DNA of 64,000 nt from Pratylenchus scribneri (Eukaryota; Nematoda; Chromadorea; Rhabditida; Pratylenchidae): positions 186,001-250,000 of the forward strand of contig JAQSEB010000201.1 of assembly GCA_030063045.1 (NCBI GenBank). The letters are read 5' to 3'. This document shows, piece by piece, positions 14,201 to 27,536 of this stretch; position 1 is the first letter of the stretch; the number at the start of each line of letters is the position of its first letter. The position numbers and the translations under genes were made by a program. Below the pieces are notes generated by a model. That model worked only from the letters and a program-made list of their open reading frames with translations, made no database searches and was not told the origin of the DNA.

Positions 14201-17200
14201 AATTCGGCCAATCCAAGTGTGTCGCATTTGTTTGTGGCTCGACAAATGTCATGTCGCGTCAGGAGAATGGCCACATCTATAAAAGGATTTAAATAAATCG
14301 AATTTACTTAAAAATAAATTTTTGGCCAAATTTAATCATAGGCTAATTTTAAGCTTTAAAATTTCATTATGGCCAAATTATATGGCCTTAAATTATATTT
14401 TGGGCCAATTTATGGACTAATTAATATTATTTAATTATTTAATATTTGCCCAATTTATGGCACTCCACTCACCGTGATGATTGAGCGACTCATCATTTCG
14501 GTCATTGTACAATTGTTGCCATTGGCAAAATTGTTGCAATGTTTCTTGTGCCCGATTTGAGATGAGTGGACCCGCTTGCTCATTCTTCAAAATGACCAAT
14601 CGAACAACAATTATATTGACGGAAACGCCCAAAGATGGATGCCTAAATTATAGAAAATAATTTGTTTATATTTTAAATAATTATTAGAGAATTATTTTGA
14701 AATTTTATTTTTTTTTTTTTTTGCAAATTTCTTAAAGCATTTTATTAATTATATTTAGTCAGAAAATTTGTTGATATCTTTTGAATATAAAATGTGGCCA
14801 AATTATACTAAGCCTAAACTATTACTTTTTATTAGATCAAATTAAATGAAAAAAATTTTTGTCCCCGAATATTTTTTTGGTTCTTTTCTCCTTTAAATTT
14901 TTTCCTAATTATTTTTTAAAAAATTTTTCATATTTTTAGATTTGTTTATTTTTATTAAATTTATATTAAATCGTAAAATATTAACCTACCTATAAATCGA
15001 AGAAACTGTTGAGAATAATGTGAGCACATAATTTTCCAAATTTTGTTGATGATAAAGCAACATTCGATAGTCGGCAACGGCCAACACTTCAACATAATGG
15101 TCCCAGGAATTAGCTGCGCCATTGGATCGGCGAGAACGGCGGAAAGGGACATCTGAATTCAAAAAATTTATTTTTATTTTAAATTATATTTTTAATAAAA
15201 AAAAATATGAAATACATATAAAAAATCGACAAAATATGATGGCGAAAATCCAATTGTATTTAATAATTAAGCCACGGATTTTTAAAATTTATGTATGAAA
15301 AAAATTTCATAATCCAATTTTTAATATTTTTTAGCATGTTATATTTCAGTTTTTTATATATATATATTTTTAACTATTTCTTTGTCAATTTTTTGAGAAG
15401 AAATTTTATCCAAGAAGGAAAAAAATCATGTAAAAACGACTAATTAAAAATATTTTTTGGTACTTGTCGGTTATCCGCCTCTGCCAATTTTTTGGCTCAA
15501 CATAGGAAAGGTTACGGTAACCGTAATTGGATCATCCGCCGATATAGTATTTGGCTCATCAAGGATAAGTTATCAATCTCACTTATCCGTAACACTAATC
15601 CTAATAATCAATAAGGAGGCCTTTTATTTGAAAACAATCTGCTGCAGGCAGATAACCGATAAGTACCTATTTTTAATATCTAAAAATCTGTGGATTTTAA
15701 TATTTTTATTTTAAATTATTTAGGAATTTATTTTAAAATTTACATAATTATTTCTTTAAAATTTGATCCCACCTCCTTCCATTTGTTCCCATTCACTTCC
15801 ATTTTGATGACCATTTTTTCCTTCCTTTTTCCTTTCTATCCAAAATTGTCTTTCCTCCACAGCCAATTCCTCGGATTCAGAAGTCCTTCCATTGTTTGAT
15901 GTTGCCTTTTGTCGTCCATCTTGTTGATCATCGCCAAAATGTTGTATCCTAACAGGATAAATTAAATGGGCTCGAAGTTGGGTGCCACCGCTAGCAAATC
16001 GTCTTTGTCTTCTCCTTTGTTCATTTTCTGTTCGATTCTCATCAACTAATGGTTCAATTAGGAAAGCCCCATTTGGCAATGCAAGTGTGCCAAACTGATG
16101 TGAATTAATTATATTATAAAAATTTATTGGTGATAGCTTATAAATTTTTTAATTGTTTAAAAGTGCTCTCTCTAAATTTTGATTAAGTTGAAAAAATTTT
16201 TAGGGCTATGAAAGCACGCTTCTTGGCTCCATTTTATTCATTTATGTTTACCGTATGGATAAAACATAAATTTGTAAAATTTTGGCATATTCTTATTAAG
16301 ATGTAAAAATATGAATAAAAAAAGGTCACATTGGTGTTTAACATTGCAAAAAATTCTTTTTCAGCTTTTTAATTTTATGGCCATTTAATTTGTCCATAAC
16401 TACATTTCTATCTTTAGTTCAAATTTGGATTAGGTGGTCGGAAGGATATACTTCGAAAGTAATCGAATTTTAGCCAGATTTTTTACTTCAAAAATGCCAA
16501 TTTTACAACACAAAATTTTGGTGTCAAAAAATTTTAATGGCAAAAATAATGAATAAATAAGATTTTTTGAAAATTTTTTAGTTCATATTACTAAATTAAT
16601 CTTTAAAATTTTATTGAATCAAAAAGGATACCAATCCCCCATTTCGATCGCAAAGATTGACGACACTTTGCTCTTCGCCTTCTCCAACTTTTGCAAAATA
16701 GAAACAGGCGGGGGAAATGTTCGATCGTCGAATTTGTGTTTGATTGGCCGAATCCATTGTTTGGATTAGTGGAATGATTGTATTTTTGGCAGAAGTAGGT
16801 TCCACCAAACTAAAAAATACAAAAAAATAAAGAAAATGTAAAAAAAAATATAGAAATATTCCATGAAAATGTTTTCTCACGCACTCGTGAAATGTATATC
16901 AAAAAAAGACAATTGATCAAAAAATAATTCCAGAAAAAATATGGTTTGCCTATTTTTCCACTTTTTTGGTAATAATTTGTCAATTTTTAATTAAAACGAT
17001 TATCTTTTTTTTAATTCATATTCATACAAATCAAAACCATTAATTAATGGGACAAAATTTGCCAATTTATTTAAAGCTAATAATCCTTTAAAAATGGATG
17101 TCTTTAATTTATTCCATCACAAATTAAAATTAATTTAAGTATCTTTTTATTTTAATTAAATCTAAACCGATAGTGGAACTTATAATCGTCTTCCTAGTAA

Positions 17201-20200
17201 AAAATAAAGAATAAATTTAATTTATATTCTAATATTCATTTTTCATTTCACCAACCTTCTTCTCCTCCTCCCCTGCTCTTTATTTTCATTCAAATATTCC
17301 TCTGTTTTCCATTTGCTCAATTTAATTCGCAACATTTCGCCCCTTCCCATTATTCCATCATTTTGTTTTCCAATTCCATGTTTCAATTGAACCGAACAAC
17401 TTAGGCCACAAAGTCGTGCCAATCCAAACAAAAATGGATCTCGGAATGAGGCGGATTTTGGCAAAATCACGGCTTGACGTTTTTGGCGACGAATAAATTC
17501 ATTTGTGTTCAACAGCCAAATTTGTTCCTCTTCCAATGGATGAACTTCTTAAAAAATATTTGGGAAAATTAATTTAGTTTTTTCCTTTTTTTTGTTTTGA
17601 GAAATTTAATTTTAAAATGTTTTTGTTTGAAATTTAAAATTTTATTATTTTTTATATAATATTTTTATTTTTTTATTGAAAAATTATTTTAATTTTTAAA
17701 ATAATTTTAAAAATATGTATTTATTTTTAACTTTCCTTTTTTTTATTTCTCTAAATCTAATTTTTTAAAAATTTATTTTAAATTTAAGATTTATTAATTA
17801 TTTTTTCATTGAAAAATAAATTTTTATAATATTTTTTATCGGAAAAATTATTTTAATTTTTCAGCTAAAAATAATTTTAAAAATATTTATTTTTTATTTT
17901 AAATTCCTTTTTTCTTTATTTTTTTGCAACATTTTCTACAAATTGTCAATCATCGTTATATATATTTTTCCTTTCATTTTCCTCCCACGCTTATTTTTTA
18001 CAACATTTCATTTCTATCCTTCATTCCACTTCCATTCCAAATTGGCCATTGGCTATTAGCCAAGTGGTCAATCAACCATTCTAGCACCTTTTTTCCCTTT
18101 AAATTATCTCATATAAATCAAATTTGTCAGTGGCGAAAATCGAGATGGACAATTGCCATGAAGGTGTAAAAAATAAGTCAGTTATTTATGGCTCATTAAC
18201 TAAACTATTTTTATAAACAAAGGGAGAAAAAAAGCTTAAATGAATAAAAAAAAATATATCTAAAGAATGTGGGGTATTCAACTATGGAAAATTAATTACC
18301 TTAAAATAGAATTGAGATAAAAAATTTTATTTGATTATTATTTATTATTTCTAACTTAAAATGCTTTAAAATTATGTATTAAATAATTTAATTTAATTTT
18401 TGGACCATTTTCAAACAAAAGTCCCTATAAAACCATGGTGAATTTTTTGTTAAGCAATCAAAAAAGTGAGCCCTAAAACTAAGTTTAAATATTTTCTTTC
18501 AACAATTTCGAATCATAATAAAATAAATTTTTTCAAAGCAGTAAAGCAACTATTAATTAATTAGCAACTATTAATTAATTCACCCATAAAAATGAATACT
18601 GATAATGACCCCTCAAAATAATCTTCATTTTAAATTTTAATCCGCACATTTTCCCTTCTTTATTTTTACTTTTTACACAAACAACGCTTATACTTATTTT
18701 TATTTTTTGTTGACTAATAATTCTGGCCAATTGCCAGGCACGGCCATCTTTTAGCAAGTCAAAAGGGTCCGAAAAGCTCGGCGAGGCTTAAGCAAAGGCT
18801 AAAAAAATGTTGCGATTTCCATCCATCCTCTTTCCGGCTTCCCTCTTTTTCAATCATTTTTTCGCCCATTTCCCACGGTCAGCTTTTTCCGATTTACTTC
18901 CACACTTGAAAAAGAAACCATCAATATGCTTTTCTTGACCATTAAGCCAGCTGGGAAGAGTAAAAAAGGCTTTCTCGAAGTCAAGTGGATCAATTTTCCA
19001 CCTTCACTGCCCAAAGGCGATTAGGGGAATGGCCGCTCCCGAGGGAAAGGAGAGATTGATCGAATGGTGTTTGTGCTTTGACTTTTGGGCTAACTCTTAT
19101 GCGGAAACGAAACAAAGTTTACTATGAAACGAATGTTGCTATTTTTCTTTTTTGCTCCATTTGACCAGCCGATTGGGCCGATTATCCCAACTCTGGATCG
19201 ATTTCTCGCCAACGCTAAAGCCAAAGGGATAAAGGGAAGGATTTTTGAATCGAATTCTACGAATTCCTTTTATTAAAATAGTCCTTTCATTTATTAAACT
19301 TTTTGGTAACATTTCAACCATGGAGAATGGAGAACGAAATTATTTAAGACTTTTTGGGCCTATATTTCCTATTGGAATATTATACTAGTAGTTATATGGT
19401 GGAAAAGTTTAATTTCCCTTGCCTTTAAGCAATTGATTATACAGCTTTTTAGAGAAATTCCTATAATGAGGAATTGCAAAAAAAAAGATTTAAAAAGAAT
19501 TTTTGGCAAAAATGGATCCAAACAAGGAAAAAATAAAAATTTATTTTTTAATTAAAAAATTAATTTTTGGAATATAAATTTTTAAAATATTTTTGTGCCC
19601 ACCAGAATATGCGGTTTTGAGTCTTTGGAAGAAATGTTGTTGAGAATTTCCGCCTGAATTTGCACCAAATTCTTCAATAATTCTGGGCCGAATGTTTTGA
19701 TGGGGAAAAAGGAATTCTGGGCCAATGATGAGGAAAAGGGAGATGAGAAGAAGCAGAATGCTGCCCGAGATCAATGCCAATAAAATGAGGCGGCCATGCC
19801 GAATTTGGTGCTTTGGCCAAGGCCCATCAGTGCCATTGGAGAACTAGGAAATTTTATTAAATTTTAAAATAATAAATATCTTTAAATTCATTCATTTATT
19901 TATATTTTTTAAAAATTATTTTTTATTGACGGAAGCAAAAATTCGTATTTTTAAACACATAAATTTTTTATATAAATTTTCTTTTAATTTTTAATATTTC
20001 TGACAATAAACAAAACAATTTGAAAGATCCAAGAAATTCAATTGAAAAAAATGTGGATTAAATTAATTTATTTAAATTATTTTTTAATGGTGAAAAAATA
20101 TTAATATAATACAAATAAAAAAATTCTAAATATTAAAAAAAATTAAAAATTTAATTTATTTTTTAAATCTAATTAAAATTTTTCAATAAAAAATTAAAAA

Positions 20201-21071
20201 GTTTAATTTCATATTTAAAAATAAATTTACTTAAATTTATAATATATCAATAATTAAAAATTTCCCCTACCCTTCGATCGGATTTTTTGCCGGTTCGCCT
20301 TGATGGTGGAATGTATTTTTGATGAGATTTCTGTGTTTGTGGCTCCGAGCATTGTTGACCAAACAAAAGTGGTCGACGATGGCCCAAATCGGTGGCTGCT
20401 TGTGTGGCGGAAGCTACCGATGATGAAGAGGAAGATGAAGGTTGCCGTTGTCTTCGTCTCTTCTTTTGGTTTAATGGCCTAAAAATTAAAATTAATTATC
20501 ATTTAAAATTTGCTTAAATTATTAATTTTTTATTTAATTTGGCTAAAAAATGTACATAAATTTTACAATAGTCTAAATAGTTCTGAAATATTTTAAAAAT
20601 TATATTTTTTTAAATTGATTGACTTGGTAATTAAGGTAGCGGTGGATGTTGGCTGCTTTTTTGCCTTTGAGTTGGCCACTGCCGCCGACACATTTTGTTG
20701 GTCATCATTGCTAGCGGATGAAGAAAGGGGACCGCCATGGGTTCGCCAACCTGTAAAAAAACAATTTTTAAAGTTTGTTTTTTTTAATTTAATAAATAAA
20801 TAAAATTTAAAAAATTTTTCAAAAAAAATTTTTTTTTGCAATAATCTTCATAATATTTACCTTTTTGCCAATAAAGTGGCAATGATTGGTAAAGGGATCG
20901 TCGAATTCCTTTATCTTCTCCTTGTTGTCCATTTCCAACATTGCCCATGGATGGCGGCATTGAAGTGGGCAATTGTCGTTGTCGTCGATGCCATTGTTCA
21001 ATTTTGTTGTCATTTTCTTGGGTGGATGTGCTCGGCTGTTCATCGGTGCCATTGGTGGCCGATAACCACAT
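2207..21071 (-). CDS. gon-1: GON-1/ADAMTS9-20-like metalloprotease, probably 3'-incomplete
   Basis: Secreted or pericellular zinc protease expected to cut matrix proteoglycans; C. elegans GON-1 directs gonad cell migration. Exons, all phase-consistent, 5' to 3': 21071-20861, 20750-20624, 20478-20271, 19843-19603, 17547-17256, 16809-16632, 16094-15773, 15152-14990, 14642-14473, 14276-14151, 13560-13266, 12985-12885, 12599-12420, 12326-12226, 11783-11523, 11003-10886, 10797-10607, 9925-9695, 9022-8865, 6921-6642, 6087-5885, 5389-5240, 5004-4852, 4633-4439, 4283-4097, 3910-3773, 3362-3176, 2732-2533, 2440-2238 (or to a stop at 2207). About 1857 residues: basic N tail, membrane helix ~201-223, propeptide, furin site RRSRR (~531-535), catalytic domain with [12 protein letters not shown] (His689, His693, His699) and Met-turn HIMAP, disintegrin-like region, TSP1, Cys-rich, spacer, then about ten TSP1 repeats. 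The last exon has a donor at 2237, so further TSP1 repeats and a GON domain may lie outside. Start: first ATG after an acceptor at 21074. Confidence 0.93.
7258..8785. mobile_element. hAT-like non-autonomous element, 1528 bp
   Basis: Perfect 15-base terminal inverted repeats (CAGTGTTTTCATGAT) are flanked by an 8-base direct duplication ATTGTTTT at 7250-7257 and 8786-8793. The 8-bp duplication and CAG-type ends fit the hAT superfamily. Inside each end are runs of TATCATATCATT-type repeats; the middle is a 31-bp minisatellite. It has no transposase ORF. It sits in the ADAMTS intron between exons 9022-8865 and 6921-6642. Confidence 0.9.
7686..8597. repeat. 31-bp minisatellite, about 28 units
   Basis: The tandem unit reads GAAAAATGGACAAAATTTTT followed by AAAAATTCTTT (31 bases). 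The first two or three units are degenerate; nearly all the rest are identical, which implies recent expansion or ongoing homogenisation. It lies wholly inside the hAT-like element at 7258-8785. There are no unique spacers between units. Confidence 0.95.
15459..15667. mobile_element. 209-bp MITE in an ADAMTS intron
   Basis: Terminal inverted repeats GGTACTTGTCGGTTATC (left) and its near-complement at the right end (19 of 21 bases matching). Flanks are TATTTTTT and TATTTTTA, a possible 7-8 bp target duplication, though in low-complexity sequence. It lies between the propeptide exon (15773) and the first catalytic-domain exon (15152). No coding capacity. Confidence 0.75.
19603..21071 (-). other. 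Signal-anchor N-terminal extension of the ADAMTS
   Basis: Four exons (21071-20861, 20750-20624, 20478-20271, 19843-19603) encode about 200 hydrophilic residues, rich in Ser, Gln, Arg and Lys, with a Lys-Lys-Arg-Arg-Arg cluster and a serine run. They are followed by an uninterrupted hydrophobic helix ([19 protein letters not shown], ~201-219) directly preceded by His/Arg. No ATG lies near the helix, so it cannot act as an ordinary N-terminal signal peptide unless an unseen start exists. Splice phases (1, 2, 0, 1) run unbroken into the propeptide exon at 17547. Inferred topology is type II, with the protease domain extracellular. The alternative is that the first three exons belong to one transcript form only. 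Confidence 0.7.
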
Positions 21072-24000
21072 TTACTAAAATTAAATAAAAATTAATTTTT
21101 ATTATTATTTTAAAAATTCATTGAAAATTTTGATTAAAAAATTCAGAGGAAATTTTTAGATGGTATGGTAATTTCTTTTCATTTTATTTCTGATTATTCA
21201 TTTACAAATTGTATTCAAATTTTAATGTCAAAAAATCAAATTTTTGGGGCCATAAAATGTGATCAAGGGAAAAAGAATTTAAGTACTAAAATTTTATAAA
21301 GGTTTAATTATATTTTTTCTAATAAATATTTATTTTTTGACACAAAAAATTTTAGCAAAATGAAATATTTTTTTTCTCAATTTTTTATTTAATAGAAAAT
21401 TCTTAAATATTTTATCAAAGTGTAAAAAATACAATTAAAAATAACATTTTTGTCCAATTCCATTTTGAACTCAATCAAAAATCGGTCTCATAAAAATGTA
21501 AAGAAAGCGGAAAAGGCCATTAAGCTTATCGGCCGCCGGTGAGAAATGCAAAAAGGGCGAGACGGAAAAATATTGGGTGGCTGATGGGAACGAATAGCCA
21601 CCCCCAAAAATACATATTCACTCCACACCATCCATCCATTCAGCTCATTCAATTCTACCAGCCAGTCAAGGAGAAGCCCATATAGCCCCCCTCTACCGGT
21701 GTGAGTGCTGGAGTGGGCCCGGCTTTTATTTTTTGATTCGCATAGCTCAAAAAAAAGGTGGCCATATCGATAGGCCAAATTTTGGGATGGAAGCGCTTTT
21801 TTGAGTGGGCCAAATGAATGAATGAATGGAAATGAAATGTGTGTGTGAATGTGTGAATTGGGCGGGCTTTTGGGTCGAATTGAAAATTGGGCTCCTTTCA
21901 AAAAATTAGTCATTCGGGAAATATTGAGGCTTTTTGTCTAGAAGCATTTTTTGAACGATGGGAAAGTAGCAGACTTCATAGATCATTTTTGGGTGGCAAA
22001 ATGGGTGAAATATTTGCCGAACTGATTAATGATTAGGTCAAAAATGAAAATGGAAAAAATTAATTTAAAAAACTAAAAAATAATTCTAAAAATTTTTGAA
22101 AAATTATTTTAAAAATTTTAAAAAACGGTCCAAGTAATGGTTTGAAAATTTGATGAAATTTTTATTTTAAAATTTAAATCATTTGTTAATAAAATAAAAT
22201 TAATGAATTTATTTAATTGAAATTAAAATCATTTACTTTTTTTAAATTTAACTTACAAAATAATTTCTCTGCTGCTGATCGCCTTTTATCCTGGACTTGG
22301 TAAAATGCAAGAATGAATTGTTTTTGACTGAAGATTTTGATTGAACATTTGGAAATTATTGTTGTTTCTGATCAACCAGTAGAATATTTTTTATGCCTTC
22401 CAGCTGTGAACAGCAACAAATATGATTGGAAGAAAATATCTTGGAGAAAGAAATAATTTGTTCTTTTTGGCTGCTGGCAATTTTTGGGCTAAAAATGATA
22501 GGGAGAATGAAATTGCTTGAGGTTTATTATTAATTGGAAGGAAAAGGGGAGGGAAAACGGGGTTTACGATGATTGTGAGGATGAGGAACGACGGATTGGT
22601 TGGGAGGAATTGTAATATGTAACCAAAACCACTCTTTCGAATGGGGGAATATTAAAGGAGGAATATTATTGGAAGAAATATTGCCTCAGGGAAAATTGTG
22701 ATTGGTTTGTGGCTTTGGGAGAATTATTGTATTATTGGAGAATGGAGACCCGTTTAGGGGCATAATTGATATTGGAAGAGAAATAATTAATAATTCCTTT
22801 AATTAAAGAGAAATTATTAAATTTTATTAGCAAAACGGAATTTAAAAAGGATTTATTCTTCTACCATGAATGAAAATAGTAAAAAATGGTATAAATTTAT
22901 GGCTACTAAAATTAGAAATTTTGATCATTGTTTGATGCATTTTTATTATAATTTCGCGCATTTGAAGGACAAAGGGTTTGCTTCTATTTTTTTGTATAAT
23001 TTTATGCAAATCGAAAAAGGCGTGCGCGCACATTAGATTCAAATTAAATTATATAATTCATATAGGGAAAAAATTTATAAGAAATTTTAAAAGCCCAATA
23101 TCCTGGCCAAAATGATAAGCTTTTAAAAGTATTGTTTAATAAGGAGGAGCTGAAATTATAACCACATTCTTTGGTCACAAAAGCTGAATTTTTATTCGAA
23201 ATTTTATGAATGCATAAAAGAATTAAGCGAATTAAAAATGAAATTATTTTTAAATTCTTTTTGATTATTTTTTAATCAATAATAATAAAATTTAACATAT
23301 TAAATAACAAAAAAAGTGCGCGAAAGAATCGCAACAATTTTTTGCAAGTGGAAGAATTGTAGAAGGAAATGCACTTTGTAACGGGAAAAATATTCAATTC
23401 GGTCGATCGGTGGATAAAAGGGAGAAGAAATGTGCGAAACAAATTGATTGTTGGCCAAAACCCCAACAAAAAGCCAATGATTAAAGGTCCGCACATTGAA
23501 CCAAAATGAGCTGTGCTTTTTTTTATTCGGAAAGCTTCGTCTGCTGCCCTTCAGGGAAAGACCGATAGAAGTCCAAACTCCAAAGGGGAATGGGCAAAAA
23601 AATGGTGGAGGACGGGGAAAAGCCTAGAAAATTGACGATGATTGGAAAATTGGAAGCGGGAAAAAGTGGATCAAAATGAAAAATGGACGGTGAAAATGGC
23701 CAAGAGGAGGGGGAAGAAATCCGCCGGAGAAAATGTGGACGGGCAAAATTTGTGCTTTTGAAGAGATAAAATTGAGGGGGTGGACGGGGAAAGGAGGAAG
23801 GAAAAGCCGAGCAGAGTCCACTTTAAGCTTTAACAAATGTCCGCTTTTTTTCCAAAATCTCGTGTGTGTGCATTTTGTGTGTTGGCCCAGCACATTGAAT
23901 AATATAATGTGCATGTGATGGATAAATTGATGATTGAATGAGATTTTAGAGGGAGGAAAGACGGATAAAATGTTGAGACAAACCCTAATTATGGGAACAA

Positions 24001-26564
24001 ATCCAAATTTTGAATAGTGTCCAATAATTAAATAATAAAACCTTTAAATTATTTAATTTTGGCAATTGAGGGAATTTTGTTTTTAAGATGATTTTTGGCC
24101 AACAAACGAAAACTACTAAATTTTTTTGCCTATTTTATTGCTTTTTTCGTCATTATTTTTTCCAATTTTCAATCAAATCCACTAATCCTTTAGTACTAAA
24201 AATATTTCTTAATTTAAAGCTATATTTATTCATGTCAAAAATTTAATTAATGGGCAAAATTCGGATATGTAAATTTCATTAAATTAAAATCAAGGCAAAA
24301 ATTCTAAAGCTAAAAATATCTTATTGGTTTGAAAAAATGTTGAACAATTTTTTGAAGGTTAATTTCTGGTCATTTTTTCGGAAAATTCTTTCAAAAAATT
24401 TAATAAAAAAGAGGGTAGAATGGGTCCATTCCTTGAGGCAGACAGAATGGAATTTGGCCATTCGGTAAATTGGCCTAATTTCATTGCGAGATCTATGCAG
24501 AAAAGAATAGAAAAGAAATTTGGCCAATGGCCGAAAAAATTGGATAAAGAGATTAAAGTTTAAAAATTGATATTTTAGAGGATAAATTTAAGCTTTAAAT
24601 TATTTAAATTAAAAAAAAAATTAAATTTGAAAATAATTGGAAAAAATCAAAAATGTACCAAAATAAAATTTGCCAAAATAATTTAAAAATATTTTTAGAA
24701 TTTTAATTAAATAAAAATATTGGAAAAAATAGAATTAATTTTTAAATTTATTATTTAATATATTAATTAATTTTAATTTACTTTAAAAATCAATAAAAAT
24801 AAATTAATTATTAATTAATAAATAAAAATAAATATAAAAATAAATATAAAAATAATTATTTAAATATTTATTATATTTTTATTTTATTTTGAGGAACTAA
24901 TCCTAATTGTCCGTGGGAATATTCAAAGAAAGATGGCACTAAATTTTTGGGAAAGAAATGGTCCAATGGGGGTGCGCATTAGAAAAATGGGCAAACAAAA
25001 AGAAAATACAAATGAAAATGAATGGGGGTGGGGTTTTGCTGGGAATAAAGGGGCTTAAATGGGCTGAGGGGGATAATCCGTGCATGCCTTGTGAAAGTCC
25101 ATTTTGGGGGGTTTTGGGGGTCATCGCCGCCGCATTTTGCTGAGGACGCGCGATAATGGACTGAATAATGGAAATGGACGGACGGCATTCATTGTGTGGG
25201 AAACAAATTGGGCGGAAAATGTTCGCGCACATTTTGAATATGGGGAAATGGACAGTTCAAGAAATATTGGAAAATAATGGAAATTTGCAAATTCGTTCAA
25301 AATGGAAAATATTGGATACGAATATTTTATTGAAGCAAAAATTTATTAAAATTAGGTAATTTAGATTTTTGAAGATTTGTGCCCTTTTGGGTTTTGGATC
25401 TAGATTCCATTAAAATTCACCCCAAGCCCTTCAAATTATTAAAATTCATTGAAAATCCATTGCTTGGATTCTCCCAGTAATTATTCAATTTTTGGGCGAA
25501 TTTTTATGGGTGGATTACCGGAAGAATTACGTGCATTTCTTTATTCAATAAATGTAATTTGCTTATCTCTTTCTCTTTCAGAATTTGCTTGTCATCAATT
25601 TCCAATTATTGAATCAATCTTTGCTCTAGGCAAATTAGTAATTGCAATTGATAAAACTTATTGAAATTTATCATCGCCTTATTTGAGACACATTAAAATA
25701 TGGAAAGTGATAATTGATAACAATAATTAGAACCGAATTTGATTGAAAAATTGTATATTAAAAGTAAAATTTGGTCAAATAAAAAAGGGAAAAATGATTT
25801 AAAAAAATTCACATGATGGAAAAAGGAAAATTAACAAAATCGCGCATCAATTTGTTCCGGCTAACTTTGGCTTGTGATGTGGCTGTGAATTGAATTGAAT
25901 GGATGATGGGTTAACATAATTCCATTTTTGAAAGGGAATTCCGATTATTCCCAATTCCAACATCAAAATGGATGAATGGATGTGCGCATTTTTGGCTTGG
26001 GTCAATACAATATTCACCCTTTCACTTTTTGTTCTAAATTCCATTTCAATATAAAAGAGGCGGCTATGAAAATGATAAAAAGGGGTCATTTGCCTAGGGA
26101 AGGTCTAATTTCTGCTTGGGGTCATTCATTGGGAATTGGGATAATTAGAATATTTTTAAAATATTTTTGCCGGTAATTTTCTGCCCCAATTATTTCTAAT
26201 TTTTACTTTAATTAATCTTTATTTAAAAGAGAGAAAAGTTTTAATTAAGTTTTCGCAAGCGATAAATATAAAAAAAGGAAGAAAAGTAATTTTTTATTCA
26301 ATATGTTCAGTGAGGAATTATTTTATCCATAAAACGATATAAACCATTGGAAAGCCCAAAGTGTCCTTTACAATTCGGCTTTTTTTAATTTGACGAAATT
26401 CAGGCTTTTTGAGTTTAATGAAGCCGAATTTTTGAGGAAAAATGTGCTTATTTCAGAAATTGTTGTAGTTTACAAAAAATTAATAAAGCCACTTTTTAAA
26501 GAACTATAGAGATTTAAAATAGCAGCATATTCCATTCCCGAATTGGAAGCTTCCCAGTTGGGCT

Positions 26565-26584
26565 ATGGGTCAAAAATGACCCAT
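26565..26584. promoter_or_regulatory. Perfect TGACCC inverted repeat
   Basis: ATGGGTCA, spacer AAAA, TGACCCAT: a perfect 20-base palindrome apart from the spacer. TGACCC is a nuclear-receptor-type half-site, so it could be a receptor dimer site. It lies in the gene-poor interval. Binding is an inference. Confidence 0.3.
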
Positions 26585-27323
26585 CCATTCAATCGGTGGT
26601 AGTACATAAATCATCTCTGTAATCGGAAGAAGAGGAATTGGCCGATGAAAAAATTATGTGGCTGCCAAAAACGCAAAATTGAACGGGTGGAAAGAAGCCG
26701 TCCATTTGCACATCCGCACATTTATTTTCCCCTCTCCGTTTTTGCCCGTTGACCACATTTTTTTTGTTGCGCGCTAAACGGCGGCGGATGGGAATTGAAA
26801 GCTCGCCGAAGGGGTAAAGGGAAAAAGAAGGGGAAATGGATGGACGATTAAAAATGGGCAAAGGAAGGCAAAGGCACATAAATGGACGAAAGAGAAATAT
26901 ATAGCCGGACTGGTTCAAACCAAAAAAAACACCTGTGTTTGGATTGGCAGGACAGCAGCAGGAGGCTGGCACGAATGACCATCCGTTCGCAATAATCAGC
27001 GCAAAGGAAGCCATTTTATTTTTATATTCGGGAAGCAGCTGCTCAAATTGAGTCGCAGTTTATATTTTTAGGGGGAAATGCCAAAATTAAATAGTAAAGA
27101 TTTTTCGATTGGGAAATTGTGCGCAAATTGGGAAAATGGAAAGATAAAAAATACTGAGAAATGGAATTTTTAAATATAAATTATTAAATACAAATTAAAA
27201 TTAAATACAAATAAAAAGCTATTAATAAGTTAATTATAATATTTATAATTAAAATTCTATTAGTAATTTTTAAAAAATAATTTTTATTAGTTATTTAAAA
27301 TATGGAAACATGTAAATTTGAAA

Positions 27324-27536
27324 TAGGGTTGCATTGCACCCCAGCGCCTGGGGGACGATTTTCGGAGGACGGGGGAAATCGGAGTTTTTCGGGGGCCTGT
27401 ATTCGGGTGAACGAGGGCCTGTATTTTCGGGGGCGATTAAAATTACGGGGAGAACAAAACAAACCATAGGGGGGGGGGGGGGGGGGGTGCTATTTTTTGT
27501 TTCGAAGACCTGACGGGGGCACGGTGGACATCACTA
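27324..27536. mobile_element. 213-bp hAT-like remnant with G run
   Basis: The ends read TAGGGTTG and CATCACTA, flanked by an 8-base duplication ATTTGAAA at 27316-27323 and 27537-27544. The interior is GC-rich, with repeated GGGGCCTGTATT-type motifs and a run of about 17 G. The inverted match of the two ends is short, so the call rests mainly on the target duplication. Confidence 0.55.

Noticed and set aside
21488..21913. 141-codon minus-strand ORF
   Set aside because: Composition is like the surrounding GC-richer upstream DNA; no splice partners, motifs or upstream acceptor that would support it.
26589..27014. 141-codon minus-strand ORF starting ATGGCTTCC with a possible donor ACACAG|GTG
   Set aside because: A short first exon is conceivable, but no downstream exon continues it in phase and the remainder reads like noncoding DNA.
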